Shown: piece after piece, positions 36,638-49,222 of the stretch | How positions within the stretch are numbered: the stretch's first letter is position 1 | Layout of the letters: the number at the start of each line of letters is the position of its first letter | Origin: Isoetes taiwanensis | Taxonomy: Eukaryota > Streptophyta > Lycopodiopsida > Isoetales > Isoetaceae | DNA: 64,000 nucleotides | Direction of reading: 5' to 3' | Assembly (NCBI GenBank): GCA_021234155.1 | Contig: JAJEKV010000005.1 | Coordinates: 21,748,089-21,812,088 of the forward strand | Position numbers and translations under genes: made by a program | Notes under the pieces: model-generated | What the model saw: only the letters and a program-made list of their open reading frames with translations | Told to the model about the DNA's origin: nothing | Database searches by the model: none

Positions 36638-39600
36638 ATGCCACGGTTCTATTGTGACAGCAATAGAACCGACATTCCTTGGATGGGGACGTTCTCCTCC
36701 ACGTCTCCTATTTATTCAGCCTCTTGTCTCATTTCCAGTCATCGGCGTTCTCTTGAGCTCCCTTTTCTGTTCTCTCTTCTTTGGCTCCTCAAGTTTCATC
36801 CCATCCCACAACCACAAAACTATTCTCCTACCTACTACCTAAGTTACCTTTTGCGTGATTGCTTCCGAGGTGCTGCTGTCTTGCTCGGGTTCTTTGGCTT
36901 TTCGAAGGTTCTTTGGCTTCCAAAGGTTAGTTCGTTCTGATGACTTGGTGTGTTCTTTTTCTGAAGGTTACGGTTGCAAGTAGGTTTGATTCATGTTGTT
37001 TGTTTTGATCTGGTTCGAGTGGTTCTTCTGGATCGTTTACTTCCAGTTCTTCTTTTTGGATCGTTGCTTCCAGTTCGTCTGTTTGATCTGGTTCATGTGG
37101 TTTTTCTAGATCGTTGCTTCCAGTTCTTCCGCTTTTTCTTATGGGCCCCTCTTTGCCATATCTCTGCGCTCTTCCCGCCCTTGGTTTGGTCGTTTTTGCT
37201 TCTCTCTTTCCGGGTTTCCTGTTTTTTCAGTTCTGTTCGATTCCAGAGGGTCCAGCTTGCATTCCAGTTTATCATCTATTTTCTCAGATATCTTGAAGTT
37301 CGGGATCCATTTTTTGTTTCTCTGTTTTCTGCCTTGGTCTCGATCCTATCCGCTCGCTTTGCTTCCGTTTTTGCCAGATTCTGGGCCTTATTTACCTGAT
37401 GAATCCGTTCTGAGGGTTGCAGCTTCCTCACCTGCATCGTACCACAGATCTATGCCCCTTTTCCGTCTCTTTAGGAATCCCCCCTTTTCAGATTATCCCA
37501 GGTCTGCCGCAGCCTCCGCCTGAGTTCGTCTGGTACTAATTTGATCGAGTTTTTCTGTTCCTTACTCTCTTGATGGGTCGTTCTTAGCGTTTGCGGCATC
37601 CTCACCTGCATCTGGCCTCAGATTCGACATGCATCTGGCACCCCTGGCCGATTCGCCACCGCTTCTTTCAGACTGTTTTGTATTTCCTATCTTAGGCAGG
37701 GATACCAGGCGTCGGTTATCCTTGCCCCCTCTATGGGATTACATCACTTTCATTTTAAGTTTATTTGTGAATTTTGTAGGGTTTGTCTTGCTATATTCCT
37801 GTTAGGCGTGTTTTGCTTTTGTCGGGTCTAGTGGCCCTGTTCTTTGAATTCTTCTTTGTCTTGCTCGTAAATCTCTTTGGGCTTTATAGCTTCTAAGTTA
37901 TAGCTAACAGTATGTGAAAGTATTAGTTATTGCATGTGAAACTTGTGCACATACACTTCGCGATGCCCCATATTACTCAACACCTCAGGGTTGGCTCAAC
38001 ATGGCAGATTATGTAAGGATATCAATTTTCGCATGATTAGAGAACAGGTCGTCTTGTGATAGAAGTTCTTGTCATCATTATGGTTGTGGTATAACATTAG
38101 ATGTAAGTAAATTATCATTATTGATCTTAGAGTTATTCTAGCAAGATAGCTTTAAGGCCAACAAGTGTGTATCTAGGTTTTATGTTATACCCTAGAGCTC
38201 ATAGGACTTTGAAGATGCCACGTGGTATGTCTTTGCTAGGCAGTTTTTGTCTTGGCGACTTGTCTGCCGCGAGTTATTTTACGTTTCTTGTCCTTATAAA
38301 TTTGGTCGCGTTGGTTGTATACATGGTTGATATCTGCGAGATTATTTTCTTAGGTCTTGTAGGGCTAGTTCCCTTAGGAAGGATGTTGGCAAGTAAGTTG
38401 TGGTCTTGAGATTGACTTATTTTGGTGTGAAACGTGTGATTTTGCTATACAACCATGGTGCAACAAGCATGTTTTTTCAACCACGAAATGTTTAGCACTA
38501 TCGGCATCAGCTTGGCAGGTGACCTTTGCATCAACACAAGGGACTTGAACATGGTACGTAGGGTCTTTCTAATATTTTTGCACTGTTGTTGTAACCGTTC
38601 CCCCTTCTTATTGCGTGTAATTCTTTAGTCTGTTTTGAGTCGAGTAGAGTCATTTTCCTCCTCCTCGATATCTTTTAGTATTGGAAGTTTTCATGCATAG
38701 GTGCTAAAGCTTTACATGTATGCGTATGCATGATAGTTCCTACGATGCATGTGTTGCCCTTTGTTCGTTAGGTGCCCTTTAGTTGCTATCTATATGTGTA
38801 TATGCTTTTTTGTCATATATGATAGTTACTTATTTTACTTCTGTTTGTCCCTTTGATGATTCTGCATACGATCTTCTGGTATGTTCTCCTGAGCTCATTC
38901 GGTTGAGATGTTATTGCATGAGAGTGGTTTGCCATGTACATTTGGCATGCATCAATTTCATGAGAGCGTGTTTGCCATGTACATTTGTCATGTTGCACCC
39001 CCGGACTCCGAGAGATTGTGCATTGCGTAATTTTCAAGTTTTTAGGCCATGTGTTGATTGCCATATCTCTTTCTCTAGACCGTTTATTTGGCGCTCGATG
39101 TTCACATTAAATTCATCTTGGGGTTTCTGTGGTTTTATTTATACAGTTTCTTTTGCTCTCCGACTTTCTATACTGTATGTTTGATGCATTTTAGGCATAT
39201 ATATCTATAGATGATATGTGCATTGCATGGTTTCTGTTGCCTTTGGGAACATTGTGCATTGCGTGAGTCCAGCCAGGTTCGTTATTACTATGCTTGTTCT
39301 ATATGTCATGCAATTTCCTTTCTTTCGAACTCATATTCATACATTCCATTTCACTTATTGCTATGATTAAGTCGGGATAGGCCGGGGCATGTTCATTTAT
39401 CTTTCTTTTTCATGTCTCTAATTACGCGGGAATGCTGTGAATGTCCATATAGTTATTTTGAATTACTCGTTGGTTCTTTAGTTTAATCCATGTGATCCCC
39501 ATGTGTCGGTCAATGCATGCTCTCTTTTCATATGTTCCCAGTTGTTTCTTTTGGTTGCCTTTTGAGGGCCCATGCACGCTTTTGTGTCATACGGTCTCAG

Positions 39601-40355
39601 TTTTTCTCGCCTTTGAGGATAAACGTCTTAATTCTTCTATTTCTCCTTGCATGTTCGTCATAATTCTCGTATTTCTTTTCCTTTTCATTCCAATTTATAT
39701 TTTACATTTTTGTATTGCTCGACGTTTTTTGTCTATGTTATGGTTATCTTGTCCCATACGTGTTTGTCCTCTTTTCGTGTTGACTTTCGCTTTTGCTTCT
39801 TCATGCTTGTTATATCACCTTTGTTGAGGCCCTTCTTCCTTCGAGGCTCGTTATAGGTTCATTGCTCAACGATTCTATGCAATTCTATCTTTGCATCCTG
39901 TATGGTTGTTGCATCCTTTTCACCTTAGATCTTCAGTCTTGGTAACACGCATTTGGTTGGTGTCTTTTACTCATGGTTCGGTTGGTAAGTCCGCTCATTG
40001 CATATGTGCATTTTGGCATGGGAAAGTTATGTTTCTCGATTGAATCAGCCTTTTCTTGACATATAGTTTTTTCCATAGTCGGATGTCTAGTTGTTTACTT
40101 TGCTCTTTCAGAAAATTTCTATTGGTCCTTTCTTTACGACCACTTTTATATGCCACGTTTCTCCGGGTCAATTCCTTTCAGTGTTCATGCTAGGGTGTCG
40201 CTTTCTATCTTGTCAAGGTGGTGTTTTTTGCTCAGTTCATTATGGTTGGGTTTCTTCATCTTGTTCATTCAAGTTGACGGCATGGTGGGGTTGAAATTTG
40301 AATTTGTTTTTTCTAGTGGCTTGCTTGCATCACTGTTTCTAGAGGCATTTGATCT

Positions 40356-40390
<35 letters not shown>

Positions 40391-42346
40391 GTTTGGTCAT
40401 CTCACCTCATGATTTTTCTTAGTCCTTTTTTGCCCCGCATCTCATATTTTCCCCCCGTATTCCTTTTTTGCTCTTATCCTTCATTAGTCTCTTGAATTGC
40501 CTTAGCCTCATTGTCCCAGTTCCTTATTTGTCATTTTTGTGTTTTAACCTTTTGAATCGCCTTATTTTTCTTTTTTCTTGTCTTGTCTCCTCCATTTCTC
40601 ATCTTGGTTGACCTTGGTTCTCTTTTGGTGTCCATTTATCATGCTTTTGCTCCCTGATCTGCTTTATCTTTGTTTCTCCATCGGCCTTGCTTAACCCTTT
40701 CTTCCTTGTTTGTCTCATCTGATCGTTTCTGGTTATCTTGTTTTACCAATTTGTCTCATTTGCTCCATCTTTTTGGCTTATCATTGTGCTACATTGCTTT
40801 TGTTCTCATGTCACTACCAAGTGTCTCTTGTCTTCCTTTATTTCATGTTTTTTCGTTGGATTCCTCAACTTCCGTTACTCCTTCTGTCACATGTCCAGTT
40901 GGATGCTGCCTAGTGGCGTGACGTTAAAATACTATCTATCTATCTATCTATCTTCTGCTTTATTGCTCTATGTTGCCCCTTCTTGTCACCTTAGATAATA
41001 TTGTTCTTCTTACTCTCCGACACGCGTTGGGTTTTTCAATCCTATTGGTTATTTGTACCCTATTGCCTCGCATACCCTTTTTTTGCCACTGTCACAGTTC
41101 TCTTATTTCTCTTTTTGACCTTTGCTTTTCGGGTTTATCTCATTCGTGTATTGCCATTACATGCTTCCACATTTGCCTCTAGGCATCACGTGCTTCTTTT
41201 GTTCTAGTTGTCTTTTGTCACTTAACAGCTTTCTATGGTTTTACTGGTATTTTTAGTAATAGATTGTTATCTCCTCGAATTTCTTTCATATGTTGCGGTT
41301 TACAATTGTCACTATGGTTTACTAGTGCATGTTGATTTTTTGTTATATTATGGAGGTTTATCTCACAACACCTTTTCGCTATTCTAAGAGTCTCGTCCTT
41401 TATTCCTTAGGTTCTTGTGGCTCGTTTGTCTATTTTTGCGTAAATCGTTTGTTCTGTTGTTTTTTACATTATTAGTATCTCTTTTTACATCGGTCGTTTG
41501 GGACATGGATGTTCTTTCTTGAGTTCATATCATTTTGAGTTTTTTCCTTTCCTTTGAAAAGCATTATCGTCTAGTATTCCGTGGTTGCATGTTTTATATC
41601 TGCTTTAGGGTTTCTGGTGTTTCGAGATTACTTCACTAGTATTTCATATTCTAGGGCTCTTGTTTCCAACATCATGATTGGTGGGTTTGAGGCTCTTTTG
41701 TTCGTAGGTTCCAGTATTATGATTGTGCAAATCATGGTTTTGGTTATGGTGTTATTGTATATATTCGCTAGATCTATGCATGCTGCCATAATTTTTTAGT
41801 TTGTTCTCATGAAGGTCTTCGAGGCCCTATTCTCGCTTTTTCCTCAATGTTTCTTGTGGTTGCCCCTGCGTTAGATATTTGTGTTATGTAACCTTGCATT
41901 ATGTGACATTTACTATGTTGTCCTTATGTACTCTGTTCCTTTGTTCACGATCGATTTATCTTCCCATTATTTCATCCTTATGTTTGGTTCATCTCTTTGG
42001 TCCTTTACTCATAAGTTTCCTTCTTTCACTTATCCTTTCAAAACATCTTGGTCCTTCTTGAAACGTCTTGGCGTCTGGACTCCTTTGTTTCTTCGCCTCA
42101 CCTCATGGTTCGCCATAGTTCTTTGCCTTCTTAGTGCCTCTTTTATCATAGCCTTTGTTCCGATTCGCTTTGCCCAGCCTTTTTTTGTTTCCCAGTTGCC
42201 TGTTCTTTTCTGGTCATCTTTCTTTGCGCGTTCCTCATTTTGGTTGCTCTGCCCTTTTCCCTAGTTATCTTCTTTTGTCTAGCCCTTTTGAGATAGATTC
42301 CTCTTCTATCGGCCAACTTGTCTGTCTCATAGGACCCATCCTAGGA
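36638..42346 (-). mobile_element. Helitron2/Helentron-like element A, non-autonomous (5709 bp)
   Basis: Read on the minus strand it begins TCCTAGGATGGGTCC at 42346. It ends with the asymmetric inverted arm (inverse of TCCTTGGATGGG), a hairpin CGGTTCTATTG-CTGTCA-CAATAGAACCG (36671-36644) and TGGCAT at 36638. It sits between two T's of copia gag (GGAAT|TGTAAG) with no target duplication. A 5' arm, an internal 3' arm and a 3' terminal hairpin at a TT site match the published description of Helitron2/Helentron elements. No Rep-helicase frame is present. The interior is strongly T-rich on the plus strand, with a 31-nt T tract at 40358-40388 and an (ATCT)n run near 40930. Confidence 0.75.
36700..42300. 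other. Interior of Helentron-like element A, no gene recognised
   Basis: Long T-rich and pyrimidine-rich plus strand. Many open stretches appear only because stop codons are rare in T/C-rich frames; they give Phe/Leu/Ser/Cys-rich peptides without family motifs. Local repeats of 'ggatcgttgcttccagttc' occur at about 37030-37125. No captured exon series was found. Confidence 0.5.
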
Positions 42347-42373
42347 ATGCCACGGTTCTATTGTGACAGCAAT

Positions 42374-43935
42374 TGTGACGTCCCCTACTCGCATACGGTG
42401 CCCTCACCGTATACAAGCAGGAGTTCTCCCCCCATACCAGCTCCACACTGATATAGGGCCCTCCACACATCACTGCACCCGTAACGAGTCCCAGTGGGAA
42501 GAGTGAAGGTGTCATTCTACCCTGTCTCCCTCAGGGCCAACCTAGCTGCGGAAGCGTAAACATACATGTCAGTATATAACATAAGCACATAACCACCTCC
42601 AAGGGTGGTCCATCACATCTGCATAAACAAGGTGAGCACAATACATATGGGAAGCTTTACCCAGGGCTCAGACTCAAGGGGATGATCGACGGCTTGGGTC
42701 TCCGAGTTCATTGCGCATTTAATTCATGGCAATGGCTTTGGTCGGGCATATGAACATGGCATAGGGTTGTCCACTCCATCCGCCCCTCCACATTGCACAC
42801 TTTGCGAGTAGGCTGAAAAGTGTTGGGACTGGCGATCAGAGTCTCACGGATGCATAGCCAAAAGGGCTATTCACGGGTTTCATCTCCCGATTCCGATGGG
42901 GCGGTAGGGATCACTCCCCGAGAGGTCTACATCTTGACTCAAGGTGACTAGAGGGCCCCTTTGCCCAGATTCGACTTGAACCCATTGGAAGGTGAACCCC
43001 ACCCCACGGTGTCGAGCCCATGCCTTGCCCTTTCGGTGGCAAGGCATTAGACCTAGTCACAATGATCCCCCGGTAGCACTAACACACCATAGGGATCGTT
43101 CAAGAGTCGAAACACGAACCTCTTTCTAAGCCCGGCCGGCCCCTTCACCCACAACCGGTGTGGTTCTTGTGCACAGCCGAATCTACCGGTGTGCTAGAGA
43201 GGCTACTCTAAGAGCATCAACTACAAGCCTTAGGGCCTCTACCCCCTTCCCAATACAAGGAGTTCACAAAGATACATCATCCATATACATCACCGAAGGA
43301 CTAAAGAACTAGATCTAATCTAGATCATAGAGTTAGGTTCCTTAGTTAGTGTCCGAGATCTAAGATCTAGATAGCTACTATGGGCAATTTAATAGTCTAA
43401 ACTTACTGGTTCTATGACTAGAAGACGGTTTAAGCTATTAAATTGACCAAATACCGATCCCCCGAGTGGCTCCTCGACTGAAGTTCAACCATCCTATTTG
43501 AGCTGATCGAATTCGGGAAAACCGATGGCGCAATTAAGCCAAGTCTCGGGATGCGGTTTTGGCTCACAAGGCGATCAAAGCGGGGCTCTAAAACCCTAAG
43601 GATGAAAAACTAGCAAGTTAGGGTTTTCCTACCCTAAATAGACATGGGTTTAGGGCTAGGGTTTCCAATTATCCCTTTTTGGCATGTGGGATAATTGGAA
43701 AGGGCCCACTTGCCATTAATGGCAAGGTGGCAAAAAGTGCCTACATGGAAAAGTGTGCCCACATTAATGTGCATATGTGCACATTAATAACATGTGAACA
43801 TTCCTAGCAAGTTGCCCCTAGGGCTACTTACCTGGCTATCCGTCGGCGTACACGTCGGTCGGAGTGGCGGTACGCTGGCGTGTGGCGGCGATGCGATTAT
43901 CGTTCTGGGGACCGTATCTTTGTGCGAACGCCACA
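42374..43935 (-). repeat. Chromovirus 3' LTR
   Basis: 1562 bp starting 'tgtgacgtcccctactcgca' on the plus strand and ending '..cgaacgccaca'. It is nearly colinear with 57294-58861, with many small one- to three-base indels and substitutions, so the insertion is older than that of a fresh element. Confidence 0.95.
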
Positions 43936-43948
43936 TTCTCCCCACCTT
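43936..43948 (-). promoter_or_regulatory. Chromovirus polypurine tract
   Basis: On the element's strand AAGGTGGGGAGAA lies directly before the 3' LTR. A second CCAAGGTGGGGAGACC lies about 40 bp upstream (43977-43992) and could be a secondary tract. Confidence 0.8.
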
Positions 43949-44814
43949 GAAATGATGTCGTCCGGCAAGATCGTGGGTCTCCCCACCTTGGGATCTTCCT
44001 AATCTGCAATCTGCAATCAACGTGATGCATACAATATAATAGTTATACATTTATCAAGATTACCCTAAGGTAATATTTTTAGAACATTATCACGTCATCA
44101 TACTATGGAATACTTATCAATTCATAACATCATTAAACAAGTTATTCGCTATCTCAGTTATTATGACATTAAGTTAGACAAAATTTCAACATTTCCTATC
44201 CATAATTATTGTTCGAGGTACTCTTCGTTCCTTGCAACTCATTCCAACAAAATTTGTGTTGCAAGTCTTCGTAGCTCGACCTCCTTGCCCTCCGGAGCGC
44301 TCTATTGGCCTGCAGGTCGACACTACGTTAGTACCATTTAATTATTTAATAAATTTTGGTTATATGGTGACCACCCCACCTATCTACATGGATGCATGGC
44401 TAATCTCCCGTAGGAAGAGGGTGAATGTTCCATTATGGCCGTGGAGACAGCGCCTATGTGCCTATATGCCGCTCATGCCTACACCCTAGTTGCCCAGCGT
44501 GGAGGATAGGTCCTTCCCGTATATGGGGCGTGAAGGCCTGATTCCTCCTATCAAAGCATATATGGGGCTAGAGGTGCTTTTCCTATCAGTGCATTCCTTC
44601 ATGACCTCCTTTCTCTCTAGGTCGTCTACTTCCGTGGGACAGAAGTAGACTTTCTAATCTACCTTCCACTCGCCCAACGGAAACGCGGTCATGCCTACAT
44701 TGACATTACACCACGCCCTAGAGATCACCGTAGTGGTCCCATCATTGGTAACACGCATGCGACCCATACCTAGCATAGGTTGCATGCGTAGATTAATCTT
44801 AACTATACATAGAA
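43949..44814. other. Chromovirus 3' untranslated region
   Basis: Between the chromodomain stop and the PPT. No gene motif was seen and the short frames here are not supported. Confidence 0.5.
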
Positions 44815-46429
44815 TTAATCTACACAAATCGACATGCCTGAGCCGATTTCTTCGGAGATGACCTTGCCGTCCCATTGCTCCATAAACTGTGGGTACTGCT
44901 TTACTAAATCTTTCTTAAGTACCCATGTGGCGTCTTCCACTAGTAAGTGTTTCCACTTGACCAAGTATTGGAGGAATTCTGATCTCCTCGTTTTCTTGAA
45001 AGCTTTATCAAGAATCAATTCTGGAACTATCTCCGGTTCCTCCTCGGTCATTTCCAACAAGCGTTGGAGTGTCCAAGACTTAAATGCGGGTTTGGAGTGT
45101 GCTTCTTTAACAAACTCACGTGGAAGACCTTATGAATCTTTAGGTGTCTTTGGCAAGTCTAGCTTGTAGGCTTGATTACCTACTCTCGACTATTACGAAA
45201 GGTCCAGCCCACCTTGGAGCAAGCTTCTTGCAATTCCCAATCTGAGCCACTGCTTCACCTTGATCTTGAGCCAAACATCATCTCCAACTTTGAACTCTCT
45301 TATTGTTCGATGCTTGTCGGCGATGCTCTTTTGTCGACTTCTTCTTTGCTAGCGGATACCCTCGAACCTCTTCCACAAGCTGCTTTGATATCAGCCAACA
45401 TCCTGCGAGACTTCCACTTTTGACACGGGGTTGTGCCAAGTGTAATGGAGTTAAACAGCGATAGCCGTAATTGATCATAAACGGCGACATTTGGGATGAT
45501 TCTGCTTGGTGCTATTGTATGCAAACTCCACCAAGTGAATAAATTCTTCCCACATACCTTGCTTATTCGGACATAGTTTCATAGCATGTCCTCTAAAAAT
45601 CCTGTTGGTCCGCTCCGTTTGGCCATCCGTGCGAGGATGATATGCCGCGGCTCATGGATAGCCCGTGCGGATTGTCGCAAAGAGGTCCCGCCAAAAGGCG
45701 CTCATGAATTTCGGATCCCTGTCGGAGATGATCTCCCTTGGCATGCCATGAAGCCTAAAGATCTCTTTGGTGAAGAGCTTCGCTGTATCCATAGCCGTAT
45801 CTGTGGTCCTGCAAGGCACAAAATGTGCCATTTTCGACAACTTGTCGACTACTACCATCAAAGCGTCTTTCCCTCTGACGGTCCTTGGGAGTCCTGTGAT
45901 GAAATCCATGCTAATCACCTCCCACTTAGCGTTTGGCACCGCTAATGGCTCTAATGCCCCTGGAATTCGAAGCTGCTCCGCCTTTGTCTGCTGGCATAGC
46001 TGACATTCCTTGATGTAGCGAGCTACCTGCTTCTTCATTCCTGGCCAATAATAGCTGCTGCGCACTTTGAAATATGTTTTCATGAATCCCGCATGGCCAG
46101 CTATTGGGCTGTTGTGCATGTCATGGAGGATCCTGATGACTCAGGTACGCACAACTTGTCCTTATGATATAACAGGTTGCCCTCCTTCTTATAATGCTTG
46201 AAGGCTTCCCGCTCTTTATCTGTTCTAGCCTCCCTAGAGAGGCTTGCCCATATTTCTCTGAAATCCACATCCGTTGGCACGGACTCTTCAATCTTCTTAC
46301 CAAAGTCGCTGGAGAGCGTCGAAATTGCATTGCAATGCACTCTAGTTGTCAGGGGATGCCTCGAAAGCGCATCTGCTACCACATTGAGCTTCCCCGGCTT
46401 GTAGACTATATCAAAGTCATATTCCTCGA
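44815..46429 (-). pseudogene. Chromovirus integrase and chromodomain
   Basis: From the junction at 46429 the frame continues the RNase H/integrase linker ('EEYDFDIVYKPG', 'VVADALSRHP'). The integrase zinc-binding region follows ('HNSPIAGHAGFMKTYFKVRS' ... 'ECQLCQQTKAEQ') and the catalytic core ('WEVISMDFITGLP', 'IISDRDPKFMSAFW'), which then meets frame lesions near 45655. Remnants of the C-terminal domain follow. The last frame (45060-44815) is a chromodomain: 'PELILDKAFKKTRRSEFLQY', 'LVKWKHLLVEDATWV'. Chromodomains direct integration to chromatin carrying specific histone marks, which matters given the H3-like ORF1 in the same element. Confidence 0.93.
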
Positions 46430-47040
46430 CATTAGAGATAATATGGGGTCTCCATATGGCCCCCTAAGAAATTATAAATGTTTTATTGTAATTTTCTATA
46501 AAATATAATTTGACAGCATTAGTCAATTTTTGCCATTAATATGCCAAATCTAGGAAGTCTTTTCCACCCCTCAGAAAAATCTTTCCTTCCTTTTTATGCT
46601 CCTTTGTTGCCACGTGGACTTTTAAAAGTGTGCAATGTTTAAAGACCTTTAAGGGATAACACCTCAAGAGTGTTCAAAGTCGACGGCATATTTAAAAGCT
46701 TTCATAGAGCATCTCAGCAGTGCCTCGGGCTGTGTGGTAAATGATTTAATGCTATTAATCAAGTTTTAGGGAAATGAGTTAATGGGAAATTGTGGATACG
46801 GCAACGTTGAAGAAAACTAGGTCAGAAAAAAAAAGACGGAACGAATCAAACGAGGCTATTCTTCTTTTTCCTTTTTTTTCCCGCCCGGTATGCCATAGCC
46901 AAGTCCGGCTTCTTCTTATGCTTTGTAGATCAGTGTTGGAAAGTTGGCGACTTAACAAATCGATTTGGCTTTGCTTTTCTTTGATATTTATCTATAGAAT
47001 GTTTTTTTCTAGGCATTTCCATTGCAGCTCTTATTCCTCA

Positions 47041-47497
47041 ATGTGGACAACTGGGTGGCAATGCTATAACTCGCACGGTTTTCCCAAGGATTTCATCTTT
47101 GGCGTTGCTTCATCAGCATATCAGGCATAGATGAATTGCAGGCAAACATATAGGGGATTTCAGTTAAAACTTGTTAAAATTGTGTCTGCAGATTGAAGGA
47201 GCTCTGCAAGAGAGCGGCAAAGGCATCACAATTATGGATGGATGTATCAAAGGTTAGCTGCAATTGTCCCAATTGAAATATTCTCATATTGCAAATGCTA
47301 ATTTTGTACCTTAGGGAGCAGAAGCAGTATCAATCCCGAAATAGCAGATGACGGCTATCACCTCTATAAGGTTTATGAAATTTCAATGGTTTTTGGAGGT
47401 TGTTCTCTTAGAATTTTCTTGATGCAGGAAGATGTGGATCTCCTAGATGACTTGGGTGTTGATGCTTTTAAGCTTTCCTTATCATGGCTTTTACCAG
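47041..47497 (+). pseudogene. Captured GH1 beta-glucosidase fragment (four exons)
   Basis: Exons about 47041-47124 ('HGFPKDFIFGVASSAYQ'), 47192-47252 ('IEGALQESGKGITIMDGCIK'), 47315-47370 ('SRSSINPEIADDGYHLYK') and 47428-47497 ('EDVDLLDDLGVDAFKLSLSW'). Together they correspond to the N-terminal start of glycoside hydrolase family 1 (F.FG.ASSAYQ.EGA ... YH.YKEDV.L...LGVDAFR.S.SW). Introns are GT-AG except the first, which begins GC. The conserved Trp of the 'IWD' position is changed. Both catalytic Glu regions lie further downstream and are absent. A truncated transduplicate carried by the transposon, not a working enzyme. Confidence 0.85.
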
Positions 47498-48035
47498 GTC
47501 TGTATCATATCAACTTGATCAGTAAGAATGTTATTTCTGTCTATGAGAATCTTTGCTTTGTGATACGCAATATGGCATGATACTATGCTTGTTATTGGTC
47601 ATAGGCGTATCAGGGTTCAACTCCCTGGACTTATATCATTCTAACCAGGATTCATCGTTGAACAAATAATTTTGTTGTTCTTGATATGATTAGATTAGGC
47701 ACTTGAACCTTTTGTTCTTATAAAGAGAGATGAAAGGTATATAGTTTTTCTATAAATTGATTAGTGTATAGTAGTGGAACGAAAATAGCTCAGTGGTAGT
47801 CATCTTATTATAAATAGGGACACATGACAATACGCTCAGTAGTAACCATATTGTTCATTCTTTGTGCCTGCCTTACTTCAATCCATTGTTTTCTCATGTG
47901 GTAAACAATTAAAGTATGGCTATTTTTAGTTGCAGATCATTGTCTATGATGCAGGATTCTGATATTCATACAAAGCCAAGTCTTGCTTCTAAATGCTCAC
48001 AATGTTCACAAGTTTGATGTAATCATCATAATCTG

Positions 48036-48385
48036 TCATTGCAGCTCATTCCCATGTAGGATACTAAAAGCTTCTACCAGCAGTCTATTAGCAAAGGTGG
48101 ATCGCAAAGGAAGACATAATCTACATACTTCTATATGTTACATAAATTCATCCTTATAATTCTGCATGTACAAAAGAAAGTATGTGGCATGTTTGACTCA
48201 ATCAGAACACAATATGCGCAACAATGTGCAATTTGTCATTGCAGCTCATTCCAATGTAGGATACTATGATAAGCTTCTACCAGCAGTCTATCAACAAAGG
48301 TGGATCACAAAGGAAGAACCATAATCTACATACTTCTATATGTTACATAAAGTATGTGGCATGTTTGACACGACCAGAACACATG
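48036..48385. repeat. Direct duplication, about 200-bp period
   Basis: 'gcagctcattcccatgtagg' followed by 'cttctaccagcagtctat' and 'aaaggtggatc.caaaggaag' occurs near 48044 and again near 48243, with 'cttctatatgttacataaa' and 'gtatgtggcatgtttgac' shared. A tandem duplication within the captured 3' gene region or spacer. Confidence 0.75.
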
Positions 48386-48817
48386 ATACCAACTGCAAAT
48401 TCAAGCAAGATCAGATCATGGAGGAGGCTGCAGCCCTACAGAATAAATTCTCTCTGCAACTGAAAAATGCCTTTTAACAGAAACAATGAAACATTCACAT
48501 ACTCTTCAGGAATTGAACCTGACAAGCCAAGCGTTTTTCTTTTCACAAAATTTAGGTCTTATAGCTTATGGAGTTTAGAATAGAAAAGTGTTAAAGATTG
48601 TGGCTTTTCCTTCTTCTGCCATGTTGTAAGGTACATGAATACGTAGAGCTGGACTTCTTTTCTTGCCAAGCAAACTGGCAGATATCTAGCATAAAATAAT
48701 CCAGCAAGAAAGGCTTTGTACTGATGCAACAAACTGAGGAAACTATAACTTAAGAACCTAAGATACCAAATCGTAATGATTTTACACATTCAAAGGGCTA
48801 ACATGACATGTACATAC

Positions 48818-49222
48818 CATCCGAAACTTCTTGCAGAGTTCAATATCTTGTGTTGCCAGGAAAAAATGTTCAGGATTGTCTGCACCTGTAAGGCCCTTCA
48901 AGCACTCGGAATCTGACTTGAGGGGTTCATGATCACATCTGAAATGCATATAAAAGATATATGTACAGATCCATCCAAAATACTAGCAACAAAACCCAGA
49001 CATACTTGGCAATGTGATTTCGTCTAGCTTCCAATGCAGTTCCCAGAATCAGTTCCCAGAATGACTCACCTAGTTTCTTTAGCTCTGCACCTGCCATTAA
49101 CCTCAAATTAACCAATGGCCTTATACAATTCAACAAAAGGAAGTGAAGAAGGCTAACCGATCTAGTTATAAGAGCTTTGGCAGCTCCACCGATAAGAGCA
49201 GGCAAGTTTAGGGTTTCCATCA
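48818..49222 (-). pseudogene. UTP23-like: Captured fragment of rRNA-processing protein UTP23
   Basis: Minus-strand exons 49222-49160 ('LPALIGGAAKALITR'), 49090-49006 ('AELKKLGESFWELI', 'ALEARRNHIA') and 48938-48818 ('CDHEPLKSDSECLKGLTG', 'ADNPEHFFLATQDIELCKKF'), joined by GT-AG introns. UTP23 is the PIN-like small-subunit processome factor; its family pattern 'AELK.LGE ... C.HE..KS...C......N.EHFF.ATQD..L..K' is clearly visible. N- and C-terminal parts are missing and the middle is diverged. With the GH1 fragment this shows two unrelated host loci inside one TIR element. Confidence 0.78.

Noticed and set aside
36900-42300. Many plus-strand frames rich in Phe, Leu, Ser and Cys that look like membrane proteins
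   Set aside because: The strand is T/C-rich, so hydrophobic-looking frames arise by composition; no family motif, no consistent codon structure, inside a non-autonomous element.
42374-43935. The 1.5-kb repeated blocks as a host segmental duplication
   Set aside because: TG...CA ends, a PBS, a PPT and a 5-bp target duplication show they are LTRs.
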